DNA from: Pseudomonas laurentiana
Lineage (GTDB): Bacteria > Pseudomonadota > Gammaproteobacteria > Pseudomonadales > Pseudomonadaceae
Length of the DNA: 64,000 bases
Assembly (NCBI RefSeq): GCF_014648275.1
Contig: NZ_BMQU01000001.1
Span: forward strand, 361,954-425,953
Direction: 5' to 3'
The notes under the pieces were generated by a model. That model was not told the DNA's origin. It saw only the letters and a list, made by a program, of their open reading frames with translations, and did no database searches. The position numbers were made by a program, and so were the translations under genes. Positions 54,803 to 64,000 of this stretch are shown piece after piece (position 1 is the stretch's first letter; each line of letters starts with the position of its first letter).

Positions 54803-55903
54803 ATGTCCAATCCCTTTCTCAATCCAGTGACTACCCAGACCTGGACCAATGGCCGCCATATCGTCCGTTGCGTCAAGGTGATCCAGGAAACCTGGGATGT
54901 GCGCACCTTTTGCTTTATGGCCGACCAGCCGATCATGTTCTTCTTCAAGCCTGGGCAGTTCGTCACCCTGGAGCTGGAAATCGAAGGGCAGCCGATCATG
55001 CGCTCCTACACCATTTCCAGTTCGCCTTCGGTGCCCTACAGCTTTTCCGTGACCATCAAGCGGGTGCCGGGCGGCAAGGTGTCGAACTGGTTGCACGACA
55101 CCCTGCACGAAGGTCAGGAGCTGGCGGTGCATGGGCCGGTCGGCTTGTTCAACGCCATCGATTTCCCCAGCCCCAAGGTGCTCTACCTCAGCGGTGGCGT
55201 GGGCATCACCCCGGTCATGTCGATGGCCCGTTGGTTCTACGACACCAACGGTAATGTCGACATGGTGTTTGTCCACAGTGCCCGTTCGCCGAAAGACATC
55301 ATCTACCACCGCGAGCTGGAGCAGATGGCCTCGCGGATCGATAACTTCAGCCTGCATATCATTTGCGAGAAGCATGGCCTGGGCGAACCCTGGGCCGGTT
55401 ACCGGGGTTACTTGAACCACAAACTGCTGGAGCTGATCGCCCCGGACTTTATGGAACGGGAGATCTTCTGCTGCGGCCCGACCCCGTATATGAATGCGGT
55501 CAAGCGCTTGCTCGAAGCCAGCGGCTACGACATGCGGCGTTACCATGAGGAGTCGTTTGGTGCGACCCCGGCCGAGGTCAAGGCGGATGCGGTAGAGCAC
55601 GCCGAGCAGGCCGCCGAAGCCGCCGAGGTGGACAACGCCGACCTGCATCAGGTGGAGTTCACCGCCACGGGCAAGAGCATTCGTGTTGCGCCTGGCGAGA
55701 CGGTCCATGCGGCGGCAGCCAAGCTTGGCCTGATGATCCCCAAAGCCTGCGGTATGGGCATCTGCGGTACCTGCAAGGTGCTCAAGCTGGGCGGCGAAGT
55801 GGAGATGGAGCACAACGGTGGTATCACCGATGATGACGTGGCCGAGGGTTACATCTTGTCGTGCTGCAGTGTGCCGAAGGGGGATGTACGTATCGAGTAT
55901 TAA
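54803..55903 (+). CDS. gbcB: Glycine betaine monooxygenase reductase subunit GbcB
   Basis: The start at 54803 (GGAG six bases upstream; MSNPFLNPVTTQTWTNGRHI) gives 366 residues, the usual length. Domains in order: an FAD-binding ferredoxin-reductase domain (RSYTISSSP), an NAD-binding domain (YLSGGVGITPVMSMARWF, CCGPTPYM) and a C-terminal plant-type 2Fe-2S ferredoxin (CGMGICGTCKVL, SCCSV). It transfers electrons from NADH to GbcA. Confidence 0.96.
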   Translation: MSNPFLNPVTTQTWTNGRHIVRCVKVIQETWDVRTFCFMADQPIMFFFKPGQFVTLELEIEGQPIMRSYTISSSPSVPYSFSVTIKRVPGGKVSNWLHDTLHEGQELAVHGPVGLFNAIDFPSPKVLYLSGGVGITPVMSMARWFYDTNGNVDMVFVHSARSPKDIIYHRELEQMASRIDNFSLHIICEKHGLGEPWAGYRGYLNHKLLELIAPDFMEREIFCCGPTPYMNAVKRLLEASGYDMRRYHEESFGATPAEVKADAVEHAEQAAEAAEVDNADLHQVEFTATGKSIRVAPGETVHAAAAKLGLMIPKACGMGICGTCKVLKLGGEVEMEHNGGITDDDVAEGYILSCCSVPKGDVRIEY

Positions 55904-56086
55904 AGGGCTGCCCTGTTTGAATGTTGTTCAGACAGGTCACTTGTTGTATGCATGAAGTCAACTATCAGTTTTGACAGTCTAGTTGTGTGGACGCTGATCT
56001 CGAATAAGTATTTCTTTGATGTGGTGGGCGTGTGATTTAGTTCAGCAGGCTGTTGTTGAATGATCACTGTTGAGGAGTCGCCCACC

Positions 56087-57982
56087 ATGTCTGCCATTCC
56101 CTCGCGTACCCGTAAAGCACAATCAAAACGCCTTCAGGCAAACGAAGTACGGGCCTTGATACCTGATTTTCCCTTCGACTACGGTGCGTTCCTGGCTCAG
56201 GCCAACAAGCAGCCACTGGGCAGTGTCGACCCGAGTCACTATGGCAAGCAGGTGCTGGTGGTGGGGGCTGGCATCGCAGGCCTGACAGCGGCCTACGAGG
56301 CGATGCGCATGGGCTTGCACCCCGTTGTGGTCGACGCCAATGGTCGTGTGGGTGGGCGGCTCTACTCGAAAGTGGTGGGGGCGGAAAACAGCCAGAGTAG
56401 TGTGATCTGTGAGTTGGGCGCCATGCGTTTTCCGCTGTCAGGAAAGGCGCTTTATCATTATTTCGAAAAAGTGGGCATGGCCGATAACAGTACCGATTTC
56501 CCCAACCCGGGTACTGCGGCTGCACTCAGTACAGTGGTCGATTATCATGGGGAGAAGGATTATTACGAAGAGGGGACAGGCGACTTCCCAAGGCCAGACA
56601 AGTTTACGGAAATAGAGAACAACTTCTTTGATGTCTTTCTGCAACAACACCCCATTCGCTTTACCGAAATGGAACGGGCGATGTCTGTCGGTACTGTGGA
56701 TCAGGCGCTGATTAAAACGATCTGGAATACCATTTTGCAGGTGCATGACTGGGATAACCTCAGCTTTCATGCCGCCATGGTCGAGGAAGCCGAATGGAGC
56801 GCCGAGGCGATCAACCTGTTTGGCCAAATTGGTTTCGGTACCGGCGGATGGAACACCGACTACCCCAACAGTTTTCTGGAAGTATTGCGGGTGCTGTACA
56901 CCGGGCTCGATACCAATCATCGGCTCATGTATGACGGTGCTTCCGCGTTACCGACACGACTATGGAACAGCTCGCCAAGCACCTTTGGTGATGCGATGGC
57001 GCATTGGCCAGCAGGCACTACGGTTGAGGGGCGGTCGAAAGCCATCTTCGCAAACCCGTTGCGTCAGGAAGTCCGGCACATCATTCGCCAGGCGGATGAT
57101 CAGTTTCTGGTTCATTTCCATGACCTGGATACCGGTGAGGAACAGGTCCTGCAGTTTTCCAGCGTCGTCTATACCCCCCATGTGCGTATTCTCGATAAAT
57201 TGCGCTACATGGGTGGGCCGCAGCTGTTCACGGAGATGAACGCGTTGCTGAGCAAAGCCCAGTGGGAAGCGGTGATGTATACCCACTACATGCAGTCGGC
57301 GAAGATCTTTGCCGGTACCCGGGAAGCGTTCTGGAAGACGCGCGGCGAAGACGGCAAACAGTTGATGAGCATCACGTTGTCCGACCGGCTGACCCGTGGC
57401 ACCTATCTGGTGGACTATGGCCAGAGCACCGGGACTTACAAGGGCAGCGGGATGTTCCTCTCATACACCTGGAACGACGACAGCCTGAAGTTTCTGGGTG
57501 ACCGCGCTGCGCCGGTGCCAGGGCATGTCGAGCTGTGTACCACACTGCTGGATGTGGTTTATCCGGGGTTGGACGTGGCGTCCCGGTTTGCCACGCAGGA
57601 CCCTTTCGTCGAGTTGAACTGGGAAGACCAGCCGCACTTTCTCGGCGCCTTCAAGATGAACCTGCCAGGGCAGTACGAGTATCAACGCCTGTTGTTCAGC
57701 CAATTCATGGAGGGGGTCGGTGGTGCCAGCCCCTATGGCTTTATCCTGGCCGGGGATGATGTGTCGTGGACCGGTGGTTGGGCGGAGGGCGCCGTGACCA
57801 CCGCCTTGAATGCGGTGGACAAGTTGGCGGTCCAGTACGGCGGGAGCAGTACCAACGGTCCGATCAGCCAATGGGAGGCGCTCAAGCCCATTGAGCTTGC
57901 CGCCGGGCCCAAGAAAATGCCGCCTCATGAGGCTGCCCCTTACCCGCGCGGCAACCTCATGAAGGAGCAGATTAAACGCTGA
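56087..57982 (+). CDS. Flavin-dependent amine/amino-acid oxidoreductase (lysine/tryptophan 2-monooxygenase type)
   Basis: The ATG at 56087 is preferred because GAGGAG stands nine bases before it. The 631-residue protein has the FAD dinucleotide fold [18 protein letters not shown] followed by [14 protein letters not shown], then the [20 protein letters not shown] block, [20 protein letters not shown] and the C-terminal [20 protein letters not shown]. These blocks closely match DavB, which turns lysine into 5-aminopentanamide, so a DavB-like amino-acid monooxygenase or oxidase is likely; the substrate is not settled. It follows gbcB after 183 bases and overlaps the convergent chemoreceptor gene by 11 bases. 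It has no adjacent amidase, which the oxidative decarboxylation route would need. Confidence 0.85.
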   Translation: MSAIPSRTRKAQSKRLQANEVRALIPDFPFDYGAFLAQANKQPLGSVDPSHYGKQVLVVGAGIAGLTAAYEAMRMGLHPVVVDANGRVGGRLYSKVVGAENSQSSVICELGAMRFPLSGKALYHYFEKVGMADNSTDFPNPGTAAALSTVVDYHGEKDYYEEGTGDFPRPDKFTEIENNFFDVFLQQHPIRFTEMERAMSVGTVDQALIKTIWNTILQVHDWDNLSFHAAMVEEAEWSAEAINLFGQIGFGTGGWNTDYPNSFLEVLRVLYTGLDTNHRLMYDGASALPTRLWNSSPSTFGDAMAHWPAGTTVEGRSKAIFANPLRQEVRHIIRQADDQFLVHFHDLDTGEEQVLQFSSVVYTPHVRILDKLRYMGGPQLFTEMNALLSKAQWEAVMYTHYMQSAKIFAGTREAFWKTRGEDGKQLMSITLSDRLTRGTYLVDYGQSTGTYKGSGMFLSYTWNDDSLKFLGDRAAPVPGHVELCTTLLDVVYPGLDVASRFATQDPFVELNWEDQPHFLGAFKMNLPGQYEYQRLLFSQFMEGVGGASPYGFILAGDDVSWTGGWAEGAVTTALNAVDKLAVQYGGSSTNGPISQWEALKPIELAAGPKKMPPHEAAPYPRGNLMKEQIKR

Positions 57983-59597
57983 AGCGGGCGACCAGGCTAT
58001 TGAGGTCTACCGCCAGGCGCGACAGCTCGGCACTGGCTGCGCTGGTCTGGTGGGCGCCCGTGGCCGACTGCACCGACAGGTCATTGATATTGACCAGGTT
58101 GCGGTCGACTTCGCGGGCGACCTGAGCCTGCTCTTCGGCGGCGCTGGCGATCACCAGGTTGCGCTCGTTGATCTGCGCCACGGCGCCGGTGATGGTGTCC
58201 AGCGCCAAGCCGGCGCCGCGGGCGATGTTCAGAGTCGACTCGGCGCGCTCGGTGCTGTTGCGCATCGAATTGACCGCCTGCTCGGTTCCGCCCTGAATGC
58301 TGCCGACCATGCGTTCGATTTCACTGGTTGACTGTTGGGTACGGTGCGCCAGGGCACGTACTTCATCGGCCACCACGGCAAACCCGCGGCCCGCTTCACC
58401 GGCCCGCGCCGCCTCGATGGCGGCGTTCAGGGCCAACAGGTTGGTCTGGTCGGCCAGGCCGCGAATCACGTCCAGTACCTTGCCGATGTCGCGCGACTCT
58501 TCTGCCAGGTTGCCGACCAGTTCGGCAGTGCTCTGTACATCAGTGCTCATGCGTTCGATGGCGCTGACGGTTTCCATCACGAGGTCACGGCCATCACCGG
58601 CCGAGCGGGTGGCGTCTTTCGAGGCTTCCGAGGTGCTGACGGCGTTACGTGCCACTTCCTCGACTGCACTGGTCATCTCGGTGACGGCTGTGGCGGCCTG
58701 TTCGATCTCGTTATTCTGCTGCTGCAGGCCACGGGCGCTTTCCTCGGTGACGCTGTTCAGCTCTTCGGCTGCCGACGCCAGTTGGTTTGCCGAGCCGGAG
58801 ATCTGGTGCAGGGTGTCGCGCAGCGTGTTCTGCATCTTTGCCATGGCCTGCAGCAGGCGCGCCGGTTCGTCCCGGCCTTGCGTCTGGATCGGGCGAGTCA
58901 GGTTACCTTCGGCAATCTGTTCGGCAACTTGCAGCGCATCGTTGATTGGCTTGACGATGCTTCGTGTCAGCAGCAGGGCGCAGACGAAGGTCAGCACGGT
59001 TGCGACCACCAGCAGTGCAATCACCAGGGTGAAGGCCGTGGCGTATTGGTCGGCGGCTGCCTGGTTGGTGTTGCGGGTTTGGTCGGTGTTGATGCGTACC
59101 AGATTCTCCATGAGCGTGTTGATCTGCTCGGAGCTGTCCAGCAGTTCATGGTTCAGCAAGGTACGCAGTTCATCCAGTTTGCCAGACTGGGCGTGGTTCT
59201 TCATACGCGTTTCCAGTTGGCGGTACTGGCTCAGCAACTGCACGTACTGGTTGTAGGTTGCGCGTTCGTTCTGATCGGCGATCAGCGGTTCGTAGGCTTT
59301 GCGCACTTCATCGATCTGTGCGTTGCGCTTGTCCATCAGTGCCAGCGTGGCGCTTAGCTCTGCGGGCTCGCGGTTAATCAGCAAGCGATAGGAAAGGCTG
59401 CGCAAGCGCAGAGTGAGTTGGTTGAGCTCGTCCAGGCTCTTGATGCTCGGGATACTGTTTTGCTCAATGACCACGCCCGCCTGGCGGATCGTGCTCATCT
59501 GGTTGAGCGCGAAAATGCCGAGCGCCATCATGAGCGCTCCGATCAAGGCGAAACCCAGCAGTGCGCGCGGCGCGATATTCATATTGCGTAGGGACAT
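57972..59597 (-). CDS. Methyl-accepting chemotaxis protein, four-helix-bundle sensor
   Basis: The start at 59597 ([20 protein letters not shown]) gives 541 residues. TM1 is at about residues 11-31, a ~150-residue helical periplasmic domain of the 4HB type follows ([20 protein letters not shown]), TM2 is at about 188-210, then HAMP and a signalling domain with EQTNLL-type tip written [19 protein letters not shown] near residue 385. The 4HB sensor size is that of small-ligand receptors such as organic-acid sensors; the ligand is unknown. The proximity to gbc genes is conserved in P. putida-like genomes, but a betaine link is not shown. Confidence 0.9.
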   Translation of the reverse strand: MSLRNMNIAPRALLGFALIGALMMALGIFALNQMSTIRQAGVVIEQNSIPSIKSLDELNQLTLRLRSLSYRLLINREPAELSATLALMDKRNAQIDEVRKAYEPLIADQNERATYNQYVQLLSQYRQLETRMKNHAQSGKLDELRTLLNHELLDSSEQINTLMENLVRINTDQTRNTNQAAADQYATAFTLVIALLVVATVLTFVCALLLTRSIVKPINDALQVAEQIAEGNLTRPIQTQGRDEPARLLQAMAKMQNTLRDTLHQISGSANQLASAAEELNSVTEESARGLQQQNNEIEQAATAVTEMTSAVEEVARNAVSTSEASKDATRSAGDGRDLVMETVSAIERMSTDVQSTAELVGNLAEESRDIGKVLDVIRGLADQTNLLALNAAIEAARAGEAGRGFAVVADEVRALAHRTQQSTSEIERMVGSIQGGTEQAVNSMRNSTERAESTLNIARGAGLALDTITGAVAQINERNLVIASAAEEQAQVAREVDRNLVNINDLSVQSATGAHQTSAASAELSRLAVDLNSLVARFSV

Positions 59598-59873
59598 GGT
59601 CGTTATCCGAAAAAGAAAGGGCACGCAATCCGTGCGACGCATTTTGACGTACTGTGCCTATCGGTCGGATCGGACAAGACTTGAGACACTTTGGTCGAAA
59701 GTAGCCGTTGTGAATGAAATTTCATCTGGGCAATAGTGAGGGTGGCAGGGAACCGAGCTGTCCAATGTGTGTCAATCAACATCAAAGCGGGGCCTCTGGC
59801 CCAATATCCCTGGCGAGTGCGGCGAGTTTTCTTTATCGTGTGCGCCCCCTGCAAAAACCCCCGAGAAGGCATT

Positions 59874-60104
59874 ATGTTGGAAACTTCCCTGAGTCAATTG
59901 GAACAACTGGTCAGCGACCTGGTACAGAAGAATCAGGAACTGGCTGAGCGCACCGCCAAGCTGGAAGCTGAACTGGTTCATGCCAAGGATGAAAACGACA
60001 GCCTGCAACTGAGCCTGCTGGAGCAGGAAGAGAAGCAGGGCGCAACGGCCGCGCGCATTCAGGCGCTGGTTGAGCGTGCTGGTGGTGGTGCTGTCAACGC
60101 ATGA
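59874..60104 (+). CDS. TIGR02449-type small coiled-coil protein
   Basis: The 76-residue protein (MLETSLSQLEQLVSDLVQKN, TAKLEAELVHAKDENDSLQL) is almost entirely coiled coil with heptad leucines, as in the TIGR02449 family that precedes zapA in pseudomonads. GAGAAGG precedes the ATG. Its stop overlaps the next start by four bases (ATGA). It probably works with the ZapA-like protein in septal ring assembly. Confidence 0.85.
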   Translation: MLETSLSQLEQLVSDLVQKNQELAERTAKLEAELVHAKDENDSLQLSLLEQEEKQGATAARIQALVERAGGGAVNA

Positions 60105-60403
60105 AAACGACCGCGCAGTCGATCAATGTCGTCTCGATCCTGGGCACCGATTACTCGATCAAGGCACCGGAAGGCGAAGAGCAGACCTTGCTCAAAGCGG
60201 TGCAGATGCTCAAGGCTTCGTTGGGTGACACCAAACGCAAGTACCCAGCCCTGATTGGCGACAAGCTGTTGGTGCTGGCGGCCCTGAACCTGTGCTCGCA
60301 GCAGATTGAACTGCAGCAGAAGCACCAGGAAGCCCTCGACCGTTATCAAGAGCAAGTCAACGCCACGGTCGACGTCATCGCCCGGACTATCGGTAGCAAC
60401 TGA
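60101..60403 (+). CDS. ZapA-like cell division protein (possibly a paralogue)
   Basis: The 100-residue protein has the ZapA layout: N-terminal beta segment VVSILGTDYSIKAPEGEE, helix LLKAVQMLKASLGDTKRK, then GDKLLVLAALNLCSQQIELQ and a C-terminal coiled coil. ZapA bundles FtsZ filaments. The central motif (SLGDTKRKYPALIGDKLLVL) differs from the YLDGKMREIRSSGKVIG-type motif I recall for the main pseudomonad ZapA, and the usual neighbours (UPF0149, pepP, 5-formyl-THF cyclo-ligase, 6S RNA) are absent. It may be a second copy, so zapA is not used as symbol. Confidence 0.75.
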   Translation: MKTTAQSINVVSILGTDYSIKAPEGEEQTLLKAVQMLKASLGDTKRKYPALIGDKLLVLAALNLCSQQIELQQKHQEALDRYQEQVNATVDVIARTIGSN

Positions 60404-60563
60404 TCGGCCATCCCAGACGTACTGCGCGCCGCTATGCGCCGGCCTTGCCGGCGATAGGCGCGTGGTGACCTCCAGAGCGCTTTTACAGCACCCGTCTTGA
60501 ACCCTCTTCGAACTGAGGCCGATGCCTGCAGGGAACGGTATTGTTGCGCGCGAATGGAATAAT

Positions 60564-60583
60564 TGGATACCAAAGTGTATACA
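60564..60583. promoter_or_regulatory. TGKATAC repeat upstream of mcpH
   Basis: TGGATACCA (60564-60572) and the perfect palindrome TGTATACA (60576-60583) lie 12 bases apart, about 50-65 bases before the chemoreceptor start. TGTATACA-type palindromes are typical of GntR/FadR-group regulators. The regulator is unknown. Confidence 0.4.
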
Positions 60584-60630
60584 GTTGTCTTGCCTGTTGC
60601 GGTACAGGGTCATTTGCTCGGGGGAGTTCC

Positions 60631-62568
60631 ATGCAGTTCTGGCGGCGCAGTATTCAGTGGAAGTTGATTGCAAGCATGGGCGCAGCCCTATTAGCGAGCA
60701 TTCTGGTCGTGGTCGGGATCTACACGGTGGCGGTTAACCGGCTGACGGAACGCTACCTGGTCGAGACGGCTCTGCCGGCCAGCATCGAGGCCATTCGAAA
60801 CGACATCGAGCGGATGCTCGGCCAGCCGCTGACGGCGGCAGCAGACATCGCCAGCAATACCATGCTGCGTGACTGGTTGGCCGAGGGTGAAGATGCAAGC
60901 CAGCGGGCGCACTTTACCGGGTACCTGGATGCACTGCGCCAGCGCAATAACGCGTTTACGGCCCTGTTCGCCTCCACCGTCTCCAATCATTACTACAACG
61001 AAAAGGGCCTGGACCGTACCCTCAGCCGTGATAACCCGGCTGACAGTTGGTTCTTCCGCTTCACCGACAGTGGTGATGAGCGGATGCTCAATATTGACGT
61101 CGATGGCAGCTCGGGCGAAGTGGCGTTGTTCATCGACTACCGGGTAGAGATGGACGGCAAACTGGTCGGTATCGCCGGGCTGGGCCTGCGCTTGCATGAG
61201 CTGTCCGAGTTGATTCACAACTTCAGCTTCGGGGAGCGAGGGCGGGTGTTCCTGGTGCGCGGCGATGGTCTGATCCAGGTGCATCCGCAGGCCGAGTTCA
61301 GTGGTAAGCGCCAGCTCAGTGAACAGCTGGGTGAGGCGGCGGCGAAAACCGCCTTGGCACGTCAGGAGCGAGTGGTCAGTACGCGTTTTCAGCGTGATGG
61401 CGAAACCTTCCTGGCACTCAGCCTGCCGCTGCGCGACCTGAACTGGACGTTGGTCGCAGAAGTGCCCGAGTCGCAAATTTATGCCCAAGTGCATGAGACG
61501 GTCTGGTTGACCAGCCTGATCGGCCTCGCCGTGGCACTGCTGTCACTGCTACTGGTGGTCTGGCTGGCGCGTGGGCTGGTCAAGCCGATCCGTCAGGTGA
61601 CCGCTGCACTGGTGGCCATCGGCAGTGGTGGTGGCGACCTCAGCCGTCGGCTGGATGAAGGACGCAGTGATGAGTTGGGTGATCTGGCCCGTGGCTTCAA
61701 CCGCTTTATCGACAGCCAGCGAGAGCTGATCGGCCAGGTGCTGGGTACCACTGAGCGCTTGCACCAGGCGGTGGAGCAGGTGACCCAGGTGGTGGACAAC
61801 ACCGCTGATCGTTCTGTGCGGCAGCAGGAAATGACCGAAACGGTTGCCACAGCGGTCCATGAGATGGGTTTGACCGTGCAGGATATTGCGCAAAATGCCG
61901 GCAATGCGGCTCAGGCATCACAGGCTGCCCGCAATGAAGCCGAGCATGCGCGTGAGGTGGTACAGCGCTCGATCAGCCAGATCGAAGGCATGTCGAACGA
62001 CATTGGCTCGGCCGCAGGTGCGGTTGGCGAGTTGGCTGCAGAAGTCGCCTCTATCGACGAAGTTTTAGCGGTAATCCGCAGTATTTCTGAACAGACCAAC
62101 CTGTTGGCGCTGAATGCGGCCATCGAAGCGGCGCGAGCCGGGGAAATGGGCCGAGGTTTCGCCGTGGTGGCTGATGAAGTACGCACGTTGGCCCAGCGTA
62201 CCCAGGTGTCCACGGGTGAGATCCAGCAGATGATTCAACGGCTCAAGCAGGGTACCGGCAATGCCGTGGCCTCAATGCAGGCCGGGCAGGTGGCAACCGG
62301 CGCCGGGGTGGCGTCGAGCCAGCGCACCGGGGCGTCGCTGGGGACCATTACGGATCAGGTGGAACATATCAGTGACATGAACCATCAGGTCGCCACTGCC
62401 ACGGAGCAGCAGTCAGCGGTGACCGAGGAGATCAATCGCACGGTGCAGGGGATTTCTGACCTGGCTCGGCAAACCGCTGCTGAAGTGCGCGGTTGCCGAG
62501 ACGAGTGTCAGGCCTTGCGTGAGCTGGCCGACGATCTGGCGCGGCAGATGGGCGGGTTTCGCCTGTAG
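60631..62568 (+). CDS. mcpH: Methyl-accepting chemotaxis protein McpH (dCache), purine receptor by synteny
   Basis: Start at 60631 behind GGGGAG; 645 residues. TM1 is at about 15-35, a ~250-residue periplasmic domain follows ([60 protein letters not shown]), which reads as a dCache module, then TM2 at about 290-312, HAMP ([20 protein letters not shown]) and the signalling tip [20 protein letters not shown] near residue 490. In P. putida the receptor next to ltaE is McpH, which mediates taxis to metabolisable purines; assignment here rests on that position. Confidence 0.85.
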   Translation: MQFWRRSIQWKLIASMGAALLASILVVVGIYTVAVNRLTERYLVETALPASIEAIRNDIERMLGQPLTAAADIASNTMLRDWLAEGEDASQRAHFTGYLDALRQRNNAFTALFASTVSNHYYNEKGLDRTLSRDNPADSWFFRFTDSGDERMLNIDVDGSSGEVALFIDYRVEMDGKLVGIAGLGLRLHELSELIHNFSFGERGRVFLVRGDGLIQVHPQAEFSGKRQLSEQLGEAAAKTALARQERVVSTRFQRDGETFLALSLPLRDLNWTLVAEVPESQIYAQVHETVWLTSLIGLAVALLSLLLVVWLARGLVKPIRQVTAALVAIGSGGGDLSRRLDEGRSDELGDLARGFNRFIDSQRELIGQVLGTTERLHQAVEQVTQVVDNTADRSVRQQEMTETVATAVHEMGLTVQDIAQNAGNAAQASQAARNEAEHAREVVQRSISQIEGMSNDIGSAAGAVGELAAEVASIDEVLAVIRSISEQTNLLALNAAIEAARAGEMGRGFAVVADEVRTLAQRTQVSTGEIQQMIQRLKQGTGNAVASMQAGQVATGAGVASSQRTGASLGTITDQVEHISDMNHQVATATEQQSAVTEEINRTVQGISDLARQTAAEVRGCRDECQALRELADDLARQMGGFRL

Positions 62569-62579
62569 CCGCTGAGGCG

Positions 62580-63620
62580 TCAGGCGCCCATGACGGTGCG
62601 GATATCTGCTGCCAATTCGCGTACCCGAGCCTCTTCGGTGTCCCAGGAGCACATGAACCGGGCGCCGCCGCTGCCGATGAAGGTATAAAAACGCCAGCCC
62701 TTGTTGCGCAATGCTTCCAGGGCGGGCTCCGACATTTGCAGGAACACGCCGTTGGCTTCCACTGGGAACATCAGTTCTACGCCGGGGATGTCGGCGACCA
62801 GCGAACTGAGCAATTGCGCGCAGTGGTTGGCATGGGCCGCGTGGCGCAGCCAGGCGCCGTCTTCCAGCAGGCCGACCCACGGCGCGGAGAGAAAGCGCAT
62901 TTTCGACGCCAGTTGCCCGGCTTGTTTGCAACGGTAGTCGAAGTCTTCGGCGAGTTTGCGGTTGAAGAACAGGATCGCCTCACCCACCGCCATGCCGTTT
63001 TTGGTCCCGCCAAAGCACAGCACATCGACACCGGCTTTCCAGGTCAGATCGGCCGGGCTGCAGCCGAGGAAGGCGCAGGCGTTGCTGAAACGGGCGCCGT
63101 CCATATGCAGGTTCAGGCCCAGCTCCTTGCAGGTCGCGCTGATTGCCTTGAGTTCATCCGGGCGATAGACACTGCCCACCTCGGTAGCCTGGGTGATGGT
63201 CACTACTCGTGGTTTTGGGTAGTGGATGTCCTGGCGCTTGAGGGCGACTTCGCGGATGGAGGCCGGGGTCAGCTTGCCGCCTTCACTGCGGGCGGTCAGC
63301 AACTTGGAGCCGTTGGAGAAAAATTCCGGCGCGCCGCATTCGTCGGTTTCGACGTGGGCGGTCTCCGAGCAGATCACGCTGTGGTAGCTCTGGCATAACG
63401 ACGACAGCGCCAGTGAGTTGGCCGCCGTGCCGTTGAAGGCAAAGAACACTTCGCAGTCGGTTTCAAACAGCTTGCGAAAGTGATCGGCCGCCCGTGCGGT
63501 CCATTGGTCGTCGCCATAGGCACGTTCGTGGCCGTGGTTGGCCTTTTCCATGGCGGCCCAGGCTTCGGGGCAGATACCGGAATAGTTGTCGCTGGCGAAT
63601 TGTTGGCTTTGATCGGTCAT
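62580..63620 (-). CDS. ltaE: Low-specificity L-threonine aldolase
   Basis: The 346-residue PLP enzyme cleaves L-threonine and allo-threonine to glycine and acetaldehyde. Lys207 in VLCFGGTKNGMAVGE is the PLP lysine, HMDGARFSNACAF holds the Asp-Gly-Ala-Arg motif, and the start QFASDNYSGICPEAW is typical of the Pseudomonas enzyme. It converges with mcpH (11-base gap) and diverges from glyA. Together with glyA it links threonine, glycine and serine pools fed by betaine breakdown. Confidence 0.95.
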   Translation of the reverse strand: MTDQSQQFASDNYSGICPEAWAAMEKANHGHERAYGDDQWTARAADHFRKLFETDCEVFFAFNGTAANSLALSSLCQSYHSVICSETAHVETDECGAPEFFSNGSKLLTARSEGGKLTPASIREVALKRQDIHYPKPRVVTITQATEVGSVYRPDELKAISATCKELGLNLHMDGARFSNACAFLGCSPADLTWKAGVDVLCFGGTKNGMAVGEAILFFNRKLAEDFDYRCKQAGQLASKMRFLSAPWVGLLEDGAWLRHAAHANHCAQLLSSLVADIPGVELMFPVEANGVFLQMSEPALEALRNKGWRFYTFIGSGGARFMCSWDTEEARVRELAADIRTVMGA

Positions 63621-63915
63621 GGTTCTGTCCTGAAAACGACGCAGACAAGCACTCTAAACCAAGATTCGGTGGAGTGTCTGCTGCTGTGTAGGCGCCGGGC
63701 CTGCCAGCGATGAGGCTGTCTGCTGTAAGGCTTTTCGCGGGATTTATCCTTCCTGTAAGACCGACTCTCGCACGGCCATGTCGTAAACGCACCTTTGCGT
63801 GGCGTCCATAGGCAACTGGGCTGCCTGCGTCGGTCATACCATCGAATCCAAAGGGCGCTGTCCATGTCATGTCGCCCACCTAATGAAAGCCCATGCCGCT
63901 GCCGGGAGAGATGCG
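63621..63915. other. Divergent control region ltaE/glyA
   Basis: This 295-base region contains a partial REP-like stretch (about 63689-63712), and GTCGTAAACGCACC near 63781 whose GTCG head recalls the candidate AraC-type sites near cbcX and gbcB. GGGAGAG precedes the glyA ATG. No gene or riboswitch could be supported. Confidence 0.45.
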
Positions 63916-64000
63916 ATGTTCAGCAAGCAAGACCAGATCCAGGGTTATGACGATGCACTGCTGGCGGCGATGAATGCCGAAGAGCAGCGTCAGGAAGATC
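63916..64000 (+). CDS. glyA: Serine hydroxymethyltransferase, N-terminal start (continues beyond window)
   Basis: Only 28 codons are present: MFSKQDQIQGYDDALLAAMN followed by AEEQRQED. This matches the start of pseudomonad GlyA of the type placed before the sarcosine oxidase genes soxBDAG. The enzyme interconverts serine and glycine with methylene-tetrahydrofolate. The out-of-frame ATG at 63911 is not used; GGGAGAG is well spaced for 63916. Confidence 0.85.
   Translation, partial: MFSKQDQIQGYDDALLAAMNAEEQRQED

Noticed and set aside
60404-60630. 6S RNA expected downstream of zapA
   Set aside because: No long rod-like foldable sequence of about 180 bases is seen, and this zapA-like gene is not in the usual context.
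63621-63915. Glycine riboswitch upstream of glyA
   Set aside because: I could not find a pair of aptamer-like segments or an expression platform; the GGGAGAG before the ATG is simply the ribosome-binding site.

Overview
The window looks like a chromosomal segment of a Pseudomonas of the P. putida group. The GC content is high, typical Pseudomonas REP-like inverted repeats separate many genes, and the gene order is characteristic of that group: hisBH-DUF2164-hisAF, cbcXWV, sdaB-gbdR, dipeptidase-dgcAB-etf, gbcA/gbcB, mcpH, ltaE, glyA. Species-level placement is inferred from synteny and protein family recognition, not from any search.

Layout. 1-9.5 kb: the 3' end of a class III aminotransferase, the agmatine-to-putrescine genes aguB and aguA, a small ORF, an OprD-family porin with its own promoter and a terminator-like leader, an FMN glutamate-synthase-like protein, an LprI-domain secreted protein and an outer-membrane barrel. 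9.8-13.8 kb: a dCache chemoreceptor and a SulP anion transporter. 13.9-14.6 kb: two diverged copies of a structured RNA-like leader followed by a DUF3077 gene. 14.8-18.5 kb: an AT-rich accessory island next to tRNA-Thr, bounded by an imperfect 52-bp direct repeat. It carries a caspase/legumain-like protease with a small partner gene, and a convergent gene for a putative PD-(D/E)XK-like protein. 18.9-25.1 kb: a methyltransferase plus basic-amino-acid ABC transporter operon, and gabP. 25.3-31.4 kb: a conserved small gene, ppk2, tRNA-Phe, yggX-mutY-asmA and a PanZ-like acetyltransferase. 31.6-36.5 kb: an OFA-family transporter and the his cluster.

36.6-64 kb is mostly a choline/glycine-betaine catabolic region. 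CbcXWV imports choline-type substrates. GbcAB demethylates glycine betaine to dimethylglycine. DgcAB, with a dedicated ETF pair, demethylates dimethylglycine to sarcosine. LtaE and GlyA (start of gene at the right edge) handle threonine, glycine and serine, and the serine dehydratase makes pyruvate. GbdR is the expected AraC-family activator. Interleaved genes encode a flavin amine oxidase of the lysine/tryptophan monooxygenase type, two chemoreceptors and a divergent ZapA pair.

The most notable observations are: (1) the tRNA-Thr-linked island with the caspase-like protease operon, a candidate undescribed defence or stress system; (2) a cluster of eight perfect DnaA boxes in 2.05 kb, centred on four degenerate repeat units between the etf genes and gbcA, a candidate DnaA-titration or regulatory locus; (3) a duplicated RNA element with compensatory changes upstream of the DUF3077 gene; (4) several well-phased candidate operators.
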